This document shows, in pieces, positions 54,885 through 62,966 of a stretch of DNA of 64,000 nucleotides; positions within the stretch are counted from its first letter, which is position 1; each line of letters starts with the position of its first letter. The position numbers and the translations under genes are program-made. The DNA is taken from positions 124,001 through 188,000 of the forward strand of contig NZ_BMRZ01000002.1 in the NCBI RefSeq assembly GCF_014648895.1. The letters are read 5' to 3'. This stretch comes from Streptomyces tanashiensis (GTDB lineage: Bacteria; Actinomycetota; Actinomycetes; Streptomycetales; Streptomycetaceae). The notes beneath the pieces are model-generated. The model worked only from the letters and a program-made list of their open reading frames with translations. It did no database searches and had not been told where the DNA came from.

Positions 54885-55790
54885 ATGACGACTTCAACGA
54901 AGCTTTCCGCGGGCACTGTTATCGACGAGACGGCCCGACTCCTGGTCGAGCACTACGTCTTCCCCGAGATAGCCGAGCAGCTCGCCGGCCTTCTGCAGCG
55001 GCGCCTTGCCGAGGGTGCCTACGACGTCGACGGTGCCGAGGAGCTCGCCCGTCTGGTCACCGCGGACCTGCAGTCCGTCAACGGCGACCGACACCTGAGG
55101 GTGAAGCACCATGTCGACCCGGTGTCCCCGAAGCAGGGGGCGGCCACCCTGGACGCCATGCGCCGGGACTTCGACACCTCGCTGGGCGGGGCACGCGGGG
55201 TGCAGTTGCTCGACGGAGGGGTCGCCGTGGTGGAGATGGCACCGATGCTGTTTCCGCTGGAGTGGGCCGCCGAACCGCTGGGCGCCGCGCTCACCGTGGC
55301 CTCCCGCGCCCAGGCGCTGATCGTGGACCTTCGCGCCAACCGGGGCGGCGACCCGGACACGGTCGCCTTCGTCTGCAGTTACCTCCTGGACGAGCGCACC
55401 CACCTCAACACCATGCACTGGCGCAGGGACGGGCGCGTCGAGCAGTCCTGGAGTCTGCCGCACGTTCCCGGTGCGCGCTTCGGTGGCAGCAAGCCGTTGT
55501 ACGTGCTGACCAGTGACAGCACCTTCTCTGCCGCTGAAGAGTTGGCGTACAACCTCCAGCAGCTCGGCCGCGCGGTCGTCGTCGGCGAGCGCACCCGCGG
55601 CGGCGCCCATCCGTGCAAGGGCTGGACGGTGCACCCCCACCTGGAAGCCACCATCCCCGTCGGCCGCGCCGTCAACCCCGTCTCCGGCACGAACTGGGAA
55701 GGCACCGGCGTGCAGCCGGATGTCGCTTGCGCCGCTGCCGACTCCCTCGACCACGCGCACTCGCTGGCTCTCGCCCGGCTGGCCGGCTGA
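54885..55790 (+). CDS. S41 family peptidase-like protein
   Basis: A 301-residue protein of the S41 (tail-specific / IRBP-like) family, without a PDZ domain or signal peptide. After the N-terminal helical IRBP-type domain (TVIDETARLLVEHYVFPEIAEQL...), the core has LIVDLRANRGGDPDTVAFVCSYLL, then YVLTSDSTFSAAEELAYNLQQLGRAVVVGERTRGGAHP carrying the catalytic Ser, and the family end HLEATIPVGRAVNPVSGTNWEGTGVQPDV. The ATG at 54885 has no strong ribosome binding site; the mRNA leader would be short. Divergent from the ArsR regulator. Intracellular; substrate unknown. Confidence 0.88.
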   Translation: MTTSTKLSAGTVIDETARLLVEHYVFPEIAEQLAGLLQRRLAEGAYDVDGAEELARLVTADLQSVNGDRHLRVKHHVDPVSPKQGAATLDAMRRDFDTSLGGARGVQLLDGGVAVVEMAPMLFPLEWAAEPLGAALTVASRAQALIVDLRANRGGDPDTVAFVCSYLLDERTHLNTMHWRRDGRVEQSWSLPHVPGARFGGSKPLYVLTSDSTFSAAEELAYNLQQLGRAVVVGERTRGGAHPCKGWTVHPHLEATIPVGRAVNPVSGTNWEGTGVQPDVACAAADSLDHAHSLALARLAG

Positions 55791-55898
55791 CCGGCTGACC
55801 CAGTCCAGTCCATCGACAGCACCGCGTGTGGAATGCCCCCATACCCGGGGGCAGGCCGGCACCGCGGCAGTACGGCTTACGGCCTCCCCCGGCTCTGC

Positions 55899-56200
55899 TC
55901 ATGCAGCGACAGGCGCGGGATCGAGGGTTGCCGAGTCGAAGCCGACCTCGGTCAGGACGGTGGCGGCCACTCCGCGGCCAACCCGGGCCAGGCCGATCAG
56001 CAGGTCCCGCAGCCGATACGGTCCATCGCCTGGCGGCGGTCGTCGGTCATCGCCTCGGGGCTGTAGCGCTTGCGAGGTGCGTGGAAGCGTTGCTGGACCG
56101 CCTTCCGGGTCACGCCCAGGGCGGTGCCGATGTCCGTCCACGAGTTGCCGTGCATCCGGCAGTACTCCCCAAGGCGCACTTGCCTCCTTCTTCCGATGGG
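55899..56200 (-). pseudogene. Decayed Clp-N / HTH protein
   Basis: Two fragments in different frames. Reading leftwards, GNSWTDIGTALGVTRKAVQQRFHAPRK comes first, a helix-turn-helix common in Streptomyces Clp-N proteins. Then, after a frame change near 56000, RLRDLLIGLARVGRGVAATVLTEVGFDSATL, which resembles a Clp N-terminal repeat. There is no sensible start. A frameshift has destroyed the gene, and its N-terminus runs into the promoter region of the SnoaL-TetR-SDR operon. Confidence 0.55.
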
Positions 56201-56308
56201 CCACCGGTGTTCAACCCACCATCGATCACCGAGTGATGCACGTACGCCTGCACTTGACGGAGCGCTCAGAGCAGTCAGCCGACAAGGGGTCCCCTCCAGG
56301 TTCAACTT

Positions 56309-56341
56309 GGTTACACCGTACACACCGTGTACGGTGTAACC
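56309..56341. promoter_or_regulatory. Perfect 15-bp inverted repeat, probable TetR operator
   Basis: GGTTACACCGTACAC and its exact complement separated by three bases, 24 bases before the ATG of the SnoaL-like gene. The element nests a second dyad, so each arm holds repeats of TACACCGT. The TetR-type regulator is the second gene of the operon, so autoregulation through this site is the simplest reading. The position overlaps the expected promoter -10 region or the start of the transcript, as for a repressor. Confidence 0.8.
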
Positions 56342-56364
56342 ACATCGCCCGACTGGAGGATCTG

Positions 56365-56820
56365 ATGTCCCAGCAGACTGTCGCGCACGCCTTCGCCGCA
56401 CTGATGAACGGTCACGACCCCGACGCCGTGGACGGCTTCGTGGCCGAGGACTACGTCAACCACAACCCCTACGTCGAGAACGGCCGTGAGGCCAATCGGG
56501 CCTTCTGGGCCCGCTGGTTCGCTGCCTTCCCCGACACGCACGTGACCCTCGAGGACGTCCTGGCCGTCGACGACCGTGTGGTCGGCCGGTTCACCTACCG
56601 TGCCACCCACCTCGGATCGCTGCTCGGCGAGCAGCCCACCGGCCGCCCGGTGGAGATGCGGTCGCTGGACATCTGGCGTGTACAGGACGGCATGGCGGTC
56701 GAGCACTGGGACGAGCTCAACACCGTCGAGTTCTTCACCCAGCTGGGTCTGCTGGCCCCCATGACCATGCCCGGCGCGCCCGCCGGCACGCACGGCTCTG
56801 AGGAAGGCGATGCGGCGTGA
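56365..56820 (+). CDS. SnoaL-like (nuclear transport factor 2 fold) protein
   Basis: A 151-residue protein of the SnoaL / ester cyclase type: FAALMNGHDPDAVDGFVAEDYVNHNPYVENG, then ANRAFWARWFAAFPDTHVTLEDVLAVDDRVVGRFTYRATHLG and VEMRSLDIWRVQDGMAVEHWDELN. The histidine and aspartate positions typical of the fold are present, but catalysis is not certain; many members are binding or scaffold proteins. The ATG at 56365 has GGAGG. It is the first gene of an operon; its stop overlaps the TetR start by four bases (GTGA). Confidence 0.88.
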   Translation: MSQQTVAHAFAALMNGHDPDAVDGFVAEDYVNHNPYVENGREANRAFWARWFAAFPDTHVTLEDVLAVDDRVVGRFTYRATHLGSLLGEQPTGRPVEMRSLDIWRVQDGMAVEHWDELNTVEFFTQLGLLAPMTMPGAPAGTHGSEEGDAA

Positions 56821-57422
56821 CGCCTTCCGGGCAGGAACCCGAGCCCTCCAAGTCCCGGCAGCGCCGGGAGCGGGAACGGGCCGAAACTCGGAACGAGATC
56901 CTGCGGGCCGCCCGTGAGCTGGCCCGCGCCGAGGGCTGGGAAGCGGTCAGCATGCGCCGCCTGGCCGACCGGATCGGCTACTCCACCAACTACGCCTACC
57001 GCTACTTCAAGGGCCGCGACGACATCCTGCTGGCCTTCGTGAAGGACGGCTTCGCCCGCCTCGCCGACAACATGCGCTCCAGCGGCACGTCGGTCCAGGC
57101 CGCGGCGGCCGCCTACCTGGACTTCGCACTCGACGAACCCGACCTCTACCAGGTGATGTACGGGCTCGGCGGCGTCCACGTGCCCGCCGCCGAAACCGTC
57201 AGCGAGGGCGACGCGGTCGGCGCCGTGATGGCGGACGCCCTGGGAATCACGAACCCCGACGATGACCGTATCGCCCGCATCTGGGCCACCGCGCACGGCC
57301 TCGCCGCGCTGCACGCCATCCGCAAACTCCCCGTCGACCGCGCCCACCTGCACCGGCTGCTGGCGGCGAGCGTCGACGACCTGCTCCGCGCCCCGCGGCA
57401 ACCAGAAGGAGACGCCCGATGA
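56817..57422 (+). CDS. TetR family regulator
   Basis: A 201-residue TetR regulator: ETRNEILRAARELARAEGWEAVSMRRLADRIGYSTNYAYRYFKGRDDILLAFVKDGF forms the N-terminal HTH, and the rest a helical ligand-binding domain of the WHG type. Start GTG 56817 overlaps the SnoaL-like stop, and its own stop overlaps the SDR start (ATGA), so all three genes are translationally coupled. It most likely represses its operon by binding the inverted repeat at 56309-56341, with release by the SDR substrate or product. Confidence 0.92.
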   Translation: MTPSGQEPEPSKSRQRRERERAETRNEILRAARELARAEGWEAVSMRRLADRIGYSTNYAYRYFKGRDDILLAFVKDGFARLADNMRSSGTSVQAAAAAYLDFALDEPDLYQVMYGLGGVHVPAAETVSEGDAVGAVMADALGITNPDDDRIARIWATAHGLAALHAIRKLPVDRAHLHRLLAASVDDLLRAPRQPEGDAR

Positions 57423-58393
57423 CCACCGCCGCTCCCACTCCCCGGTGGACCGCCGACGACATCCCGGACCAGAGCGGCCGTACCGCCATCGTGACCGGCG
57501 CCAACAGCGGCCTGGGCTACATCACCGCCCGGGAACTCGCGCGCCGTGGAGCCCGCGTCATCCTCACCGCACGAGACGCGGACAAGGGCCGAGCCGCGCT
57601 GGACAGGCTCCGTGGCGAACTCCCCCACGCCGTCGTGGAACCGCGCACCCTGGACCTGGCCGACCTGGACTCGGTCCACACGTTCGCCGACGGCATCGAC
57701 ACACCCGTGGACGTACTCGTCAACAACGCGGGGATCATGATGCCGCCCCGTTCCCTCACCAAGCAGGGCTTCGAGTCCCAGTTCGGCACCAACCACCTGG
57801 GGCACTTCGCACTCACCGGCCTGTTGCTGGAGCGCCTGAAAGGCAGCGACGACGCACGCGTGGTGACGGTCTCGTCGACCCTGCACAAGAACGGGACCAT
57901 CCACTACGACGACCTCGACGGCGCACGCTCCTACTCACCGCGAGGGTTCTACGCCCAGTCCAAGTACGCCAACGTCCTCTTCGGCCTCGAACTCGACCGG
58001 CGACTGCGCGCGAACGCCCTCCACATCCGCAGCCTCCTGGCCCACCCCGGCTACTCGGCCACCAACCTCCAGGCTTCCGGACCGACCGGGCTGCTCAAAA
58101 CGATCCTGAAGGTCACCAACCGTCTCGTCGCCCAGGACGCCGAGACGGGCACGCTCAACCAGCTCTACGCCGCGACGTCCCCGCACGCCCGAGGCGGCCA
58201 GTTCATCGGACCCGACGGACGCAACGAATCCAAGGGCCACCCCACCCTCGTCCACCCGACCCCGACCGCCACCAACCCCGAAGCCGCGCAGCGCCTGTGG
58301 AACCTCTCGGAACAACTCACCGGGGTCCACTACGACCTCGCCACCCCGACACCCCACACCCAAGACCCCACCGCCCCCGCGACAACACCCTGA
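57419..58393 (+). CDS. Short-chain dehydrogenase/reductase
   Basis: A 324-residue SDR. The Rossmann motif TGANSGLG is near residue 27, NNAGIMMPP near 103, catalytic Ser in VTVSSTLHK, and YAQSK (Tyr-x-x-x-Lys) near 178. The pattern and length fit the retinol-dehydrogenase-like oxidoreductase group, which reduces or oxidises alcohols and carbonyls with NADP(H). It is the last gene of the SnoaL-TetR-SDR operon (ATGA overlap with TetR). The trio suggests a small inducible detoxification or ketone-modifying unit. Confidence 0.92.
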   Translation: MTTAAPTPRWTADDIPDQSGRTAIVTGANSGLGYITARELARRGARVILTARDADKGRAALDRLRGELPHAVVEPRTLDLADLDSVHTFADGIDTPVDVLVNNAGIMMPPRSLTKQGFESQFGTNHLGHFALTGLLLERLKGSDDARVVTVSSTLHKNGTIHYDDLDGARSYSPRGFYAQSKYANVLFGLELDRRLRANALHIRSLLAHPGYSATNLQASGPTGLLKTILKVTNRLVAQDAETGTLNQLYAATSPHARGGQFIGPDGRNESKGHPTLVHPTPTATNPEAAQRLWNLSEQLTGVHYDLATPTPHTQDPTAPATTP

Positions 58394-58482
58394 CCCCACG
58401 GCTAGGGCCGGCAGGCACGGCCTCCGCGCCACTACGCCGGGCCCGCTCCTGCGCGCGGCCACAGGATCCGGATGGTGGGGAT

Positions 58483-59421
58483 TCAGGACCGGCCGCCCAG
58501 CGGTGGGAAGGCGAGGCCCGTCGGCGTGTTGAGGCCGGCGGCCGGGAGGGTGGTCTGAGCACCGCCTGTCTCCTGGACGCGGACCACCCGGTTGTTGAAG
58601 CCGTCCGCGATGTACAGGCCGCCGCAGCCGTCGAGCGCGAGGCCGAGCGGGTCGCTGAGACCGGTGGTGGGGACCGTGGCCTGGCCGCCGCCCTCAGCGA
58701 TCTTCACCACGCGGTTGTTGCCGCTGTCGGAGATGTAGAGGTCCCCCGCGGCGCTGAGGGCCAGGCCGGTCGGCTGCGAGAGGCCGATGGTGGGGATCGT
58801 GGACTGGCCGCTCCCGTCGCCGGCGACCTTGACGACGCGGTCGTTGACGAAGTCGGAGACGTACAGGTTCCCGGCGGCGTCCAGCGCCAGCCCCCAGGGG
58901 TGCAGCAGCCCCGTGGTCGGTACGGTCGTCTGGGTACCGCTCGCCAGGGACACCTTCACGACCCGGTCGTTGAAACTGTCGGCGACGTAGAGGTTCCCGG
59001 CCCGGTCCAGGGCGAGCCCCAGGGGGCGCGACAGGCCGTCGGTGGGGACGGTGGACTGGTCTCCCCCGTGCGCTGCCCTCACGACCACGCGATTGTTGCC
59101 GGTGTCCGACACGTAGAGGCGGCCCACCTCGTCCCAGACCATGCCCGTCGGCCGTACGAGACCCTCGAAGGGCACTGTGGTCTGATCGCCGCCCTGCGCG
59201 GGCAGGGCGACGACCCGGTTGTTGCCGTAGTCGGACACGTACAGGGGCGCATGCGCGGAGGGCCGACCGTCCTGCGAGGGAGTCGCGCCCGCCGTTGTCG
59301 TGGGCAGCGTGCACAGCGCCACGAGGCCCACGGCGGCGGCGAGCCGACGGGCCCAGCGGCGTGTCGTACGCCCCTTCGAGGGCGCGCACGTCACCGTTCC
59401 TGACCTGGCCGTCGTACGCAC
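58483..59421 (-). CDS. Secreted NHL-repeat propeller protein
   Basis: About 312 residues. Signal region RRWARRLAAAVGLVALCTLPTTTAGA, then six NHL blades of the form GLSxPxGLALDxAGNLYVxDxxNNRVVKV with T(I/V)P.TGL between blades, like the extracellular sensor of mycobacterial kinase PknD. No kinase is fused; the domain is on its own as a secreted propeller. The start is either GTG 59421 (GGGGAG five bases before) or ATG 59424 just before it. Converges on the SDR gene. It probably binds a ligand or partner outside the cell. Confidence 0.85.
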   Translation of the reverse strand: MRTTARSGTVTCAPSKGRTTRRWARRLAAAVGLVALCTLPTTTAGATPSQDGRPSAHAPLYVSDYGNNRVVALPAQGGDQTTVPFEGLVRPTGMVWDEVGRLYVSDTGNNRVVVRAAHGGDQSTVPTDGLSRPLGLALDRAGNLYVADSFNDRVVKVSLASGTQTTVPTTGLLHPWGLALDAAGNLYVSDFVNDRVVKVAGDGSGQSTIPTIGLSQPTGLALSAAGDLYISDSGNNRVVKIAEGGGQATVPTTGLSDPLGLALDGCGGLYIADGFNNRVVRVQETGGAQTTLPAAGLNTPTGLAFPPLGGRS

Positions 59422-59650
59422 CATGACTCCCCATCGGGTCTGAGCGGCCGGCCCAGTGCCGTACCTGCGCCGACCCTAGGAAGCGTCGCCGGCAGATGCG
59501 GGAACCACGCCGCTCGCCCGCCCCCGGGCCACTCCAATGTCCCGATCGCCGGCCCTCCGATGAGATCCTCGACAAGGTCGCCGTCCCCTGCCACCGCATC
59601 TGTGGTCCGGATCGGTGACCCTTCGTGAGTTCCTTCACCCGCTCCTTCGG

Positions 59651-60085
59651 TCAGCGCAGCGATGCGGGCCGGGCGACGAAGCGGGCGAGCTCCTCGGCCG
59701 CGCCGCGGGGCAGGCCGGCCACTACGGCCTCCGGCAAGGCCGCGATCACGGTGCGCAACCGCGTCCCGATGTCCGGGAACAGGTCCCAGGCCGAAGCAGG
59801 GACGTTCACCACGGCAAGCAAGAGGTCGCCCTCGTAGAAGTAGGCGTCGAGCAGCGGCTCCTCGAGCAGCAAGCGCACGGCGAGCGGAAGAACGTACGGC
59901 AGTGCCACGTGCTGAGAGACGAGGGTGCGCACATCCGCCGGACCGAGTTCGCCCAGCGGGACCCGCCGCAACTCATTCACCTTGCGCACCAAACCGGTCG
60001 CGTCGGAGGCAGGAGGCGCCCAGTGAGGCGGGTCCAGCTCATCGAGCGTGCGGTCGAGGTGCAGCAGATGGTCCATGGGGCTCAT
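59651..60085 (-). CDS. CdiI-like contact-dependent inhibition immunity protein
   Basis: A 144-residue cytosolic protein matching the family of contact-dependent growth inhibition immunity proteins (CdiI_2 type): LVRKVNELRRVPLGELGPADVRTLVSQHVALPYVLPLAVRLLLEEPLLDAYFYEGDLLLAVV. The conserved core is LRRxPLxEL...DxRxLxxQ...LPLA...FYxGDLL. No cognate CdiA/RHS toxin is next to it, so it is an orphan immunity gene. It is the third gene of a same-strand run (GNAT-aminotransferase, CdsA-like, this) with 35 bp before it. The start could be the ATG at 60076. Binding partner unknown. Confidence 0.75.
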   Translation of the reverse strand: MSPMDHLLHLDRTLDELDPPHWAPPASDATGLVRKVNELRRVPLGELGPADVRTLVSQHVALPYVLPLAVRLLLEEPLLDAYFYEGDLLLAVVNVPASAWDLFPDIGTRLRTVIAALPEAVVAGLPRGAAEELARFVARPASLR

Positions 60086-60120
60086 TGTCGCCGGAGCAGG
60101 TAGGAAACCTCGGACTCCGG

Positions 60121-60927
60121 TCATCGACTGAGCACCAGCAGCACCGCCAGAGCGACGAGGAGGGAGTCGATACGGTCGAGCAGACCACCGGAGCCGGCAA
60201 GCCAACGACCGGCGTCCTTCGCCTTGGCACCCCGCTTGACCATCGACTCCAGGAGGTCCCCGAGCGGCCCGCCGACCGCCACGGCCACCGCCGTCTGCCA
60301 CGTCAGGGACGACAGCACGGCGAGCGCCAGGAGACCGGCCGCCGCCCCGGCCAGCGTGCCGCTCCACCGTTTGGCGGGCGACAGCGGGGAGAGACGGGGG
60401 CCGCCGAGACGGCGACCGGCCCCGTACGCGACGATGTCGGCGATCGACACGGCCACGAACAGGACGAGGCCCACCGCACCCGACGGGACGAGACCGGCCA
60501 GGGCACCCAGCCACACGAGCCCGAGCAGGCCCGCCCCCAGGCGGCGGAGCCCGTGCTCGGCGTCGCCGCCCAGCAGGGGCACCCCGGCGATCGCGAGCGC
60601 CCCGACCGCCGCGACCCGAAGCATCTCCCCGGGGGCCAGCCAGGCCGTCAGGACGAGCCCGACGACCGCTGCGCCGAGCACCGCCCGGTCCACCGGGCCC
60701 AGCCGCAGCAGCCCGCCGAACTCCGCCACCGCGACCACCCCGACCACGGCGGCGAGCACCGCGATCCCTGGCGGCCCGAGCCAGAATGCGCCCGTGACCA
60801 CGGGGACGCCGACCGCCCACACACACCAGCGGATCATCAGCTCACGCTGCCGGGTCGCCGCCACCGCGAGCCCGCCGACCGCCAGTGCCCCACCGAGGTA
60901 CGGCACGAGACCGGGGACCGTCGTCAC
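60121..60927 (-). CDS. CdsA-like phosphatidate cytidylyltransferase family protein
   Basis: A 268-residue membrane protein with about eight helices and, near the C-terminus, the CDP-diglyceride synthetase signature in altered form: SMVKRGAKAKDAGRWLAGSGGLLDRID, with Ser instead of the usual His before GG. The housekeeping enzyme makes CDP-diacylglycerol from CTP and phosphatidate. Given the altered motif and its tight coupling with a GNAT-aminotransferase fusion (GTG 60927 overlaps the upstream stop by four bases), this is more likely a specialised paralogue for another lipid or alcohol phosphate. Confidence 0.8.
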   Translation of the reverse strand: MTTVPGLVPYLGGALAVGGLAVAATRQRELMIRWCVWAVGVPVVTGAFWLGPPGIAVLAAVVGVVAVAEFGGLLRLGPVDRAVLGAAVVGLVLTAWLAPGEMLRVAAVGALAIAGVPLLGGDAEHGLRRLGAGLLGLVWLGALAGLVPSGAVGLVLFVAVSIADIVAYGAGRRLGGPRLSPLSPAKRWSGTLAGAAAGLLALAVLSSLTWQTAVAVAVGGPLGDLLESMVKRGAKAKDAGRWLAGSGGLLDRIDSLLVALAVLLVLSR

Positions 60928-62708
60928 AGGGAGACCCCGCCGCCCGGCACACCCGCCGCGACCGTGTCCGGCGTCGCCGCCGTCGTCCGCGCGCGCAGCG
61001 CGTCCAGGGCGCTGCGGCATGCCGCCACGACCCGCGCGTTCTCCGCCGTGTCACGGACGGCGATGCGGACGGTCCGCCCCTCGTACGCCGGAGACATCGG
61101 CGACAGATCCCGCAGGTAGACGTCGTGGCGCCGGCACTCGCGCACCAGCCGTGCCGCGCTCGGTCCACTCGGCGGCAGGGTCACGGTGAGGTAGTTCGCC
61201 ACTCCCTCGTCGACCGAGAAGAACCCGTCGAGCCGCGCGAGTTCGGTGGCGAGCCCCCGTCGCAGCTCCGCGGTGCGCGCCCAGTGTTCCGCGTAGTAGC
61301 CGGGGTCGCGCAGTGCGGTCACCGCGGCCAGCTGGGCCGGCAGGCTGACGGGCCACGGCGGCGTCCAGCGGCGCAGCTCCCCGGCCGTGTCCGGGTCGGC
61401 CACGAGATACGCGGCCCGCATTCCCGACAGCGCGTACATCTTCGACAGGGACGTGCACACGACGACCCTGGGATCGACCGAAGCGAGACCGGCCAGCGAC
61501 TCCGCAGGGTCGACATAGCCGAGATACGCCTCGTCGATCCACCACCGCGTCCGCGCGGGAGAGGCCTCGATCACGGCGCGCAGCGCGTCGGCGGGAGCGT
61601 GGCGGCCCGTCGGATTGTTCGGATTGACCACCACCACGAGGTCGTACCGCCCGCTCGCCGTCGCGGCTGCGAGCCGGGCCGGATCGAGCAGCCAGCCGTC
61701 CTCCCGGCGCAGCCGGAGCCGGTCCACCTGGCAGCCGATGACCCGCTCGGTGACATGGGCGTACTCGCCATAGCTCGGGTCAAGGAGCAGCACCCGGCTT
61801 CCCGGAGTCAGCCACCGGCCGAACGCCCGGAAGATCAGGTCGGACGAACCCGCCCCGACCACGAGCGAGTCCACCGGCAGCCCACGGACCGCGGCGATCT
61901 CCGCGAGCAGTCCTTCCGCACCGGTGGGCGGCGAGGTCCTCGCCGCCCACCCCGGATCCTCCGACAGCGCCGCGCGGACCTTCGGAGACGGAGGGAACCA
62001 GGCGTCCAGCACATCGGCCGCGACCACCTCGTGCCGGCGGGCCAGCGTCCGGAAGTCCGTACCGATCGCGGAGAAGAAGGCACCGCCGTGCTCGCAGCCG
62101 TCCGCGCGCGGTGCGAACTCCACGTCCAACTGCCAGTCGAGGCCCGCTCGCAACCGCTCCAAGGTCCGGCCATGACGCTCCCGGACCGTCCTCGTCAGCT
62201 CGTCCACGGCACCGCTCAGCACCTCGAACGAGACCGCGCCCGAACGGACCGTCCGCCCCACCGGCCGCAACCCGGCGGCGAGGTACATGTCCAGCAGCTC
62301 CGTGCGCCCCATCGCCACCACCTGACGGCCGCCCCGCGCCGCGACCCAGCGCAGCGCCGCGTACATGAGGAGCGGCCCGGCCACGGTGGACCGCCAGCGC
62401 TTCTCGACGGTCAGGACGCGGATCTCGAACGGCGCCTCTTCCGAGAGGAGCGGCAGCTCCTCGCGCGTCAGGTACTTGTCCAGCGAGTAGCGGCCGACCC
62501 ACGGTGGGGTGAGGCTGACGAAACCGATCCGCGTCTCCCCACGCGCGGCCACGAGATACACGTTGTGGCCGTCGAGCCCGTCGCTCAACCGCCCGGACGG
62601 ATGCACCTGGTGCTGGCCGAGTTCCTCCGCGTACACCCGATGCCGCAGCTCGTGGATCCAGTCGTGATCACTGGGTGTGGCTGCGCGCAGCTGGATGGCA
62701 TGGTGCAT
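60924..62708 (-). CDS. GNAT acetyltransferase fused to a class I/II aminotransferase
   Basis: A 594-residue two-domain protein. Residues about 5-190 are a GNAT-like domain (HRVYAEELGQHQ...; VEKRWRSTVAGPLLMYAALRWVAARGG resembles the acyl-CoA loop); residues 230-590 form a PLP-dependent aminotransferase related to histidinol-phosphate aminotransferase and threonine-phosphate decarboxylase: VGAGSSDLIFRAF, NPNNPTGRH, the PLP-binding Lys in TSLSKMYALSG, and an Arg near the C-terminus. The ATG at 62708 has AGGGAGA five bases before. It is coupled to the CdsA-like gene (GTGA). The pair could build and activate an amino alcohol headgroup, or a small natural product; this is inference. Confidence 0.85.
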   Translation of the reverse strand: MHHAIQLRAATPSDHDWIHELRHRVYAEELGQHQVHPSGRLSDGLDGHNVYLVAARGETRIGFVSLTPPWVGRYSLDKYLTREELPLLSEEAPFEIRVLTVEKRWRSTVAGPLLMYAALRWVAARGGRQVVAMGRTELLDMYLAAGLRPVGRTVRSGAVSFEVLSGAVDELTRTVRERHGRTLERLRAGLDWQLDVEFAPRADGCEHGGAFFSAIGTDFRTLARRHEVVAADVLDAWFPPSPKVRAALSEDPGWAARTSPPTGAEGLLAEIAAVRGLPVDSLVVGAGSSDLIFRAFGRWLTPGSRVLLLDPSYGEYAHVTERVIGCQVDRLRLRREDGWLLDPARLAAATASGRYDLVVVVNPNNPTGRHAPADALRAVIEASPARTRWWIDEAYLGYVDPAESLAGLASVDPRVVVCTSLSKMYALSGMRAAYLVADPDTAGELRRWTPPWPVSLPAQLAAVTALRDPGYYAEHWARTAELRRGLATELARLDGFFSVDEGVANYLTVTLPPSGPSAARLVRECRRHDVYLRDLSPMSPAYEGRTVRIAVRDTAENARVVAACRSALDALRARTTAATPDTVAAGVPGGGVSL

Positions 62709-62966
62709 GAGTGTCTCCCTGAGGCGTTCCGGCGTTCGCTCCTCAGGATGGAGAAATGCGGTGGACGACACCTGAGTACGTGTACTCACTTCGGTCACTG
62801 CCGCCGGAGACGTGCGAGGGCGGTGCGGCCGCGTTCGACGTGAGTTCGCGGCGGTTTGCAGCTTCAGCACGCACCCCCGCGTCGAACCCCCGACTCCGTT
62901 TCCCTGCGTGCGAGCGGTCCGGTCCTGCCCCGTCGGACCGGACCACTCGCCGCGTGCTACTCCTCG

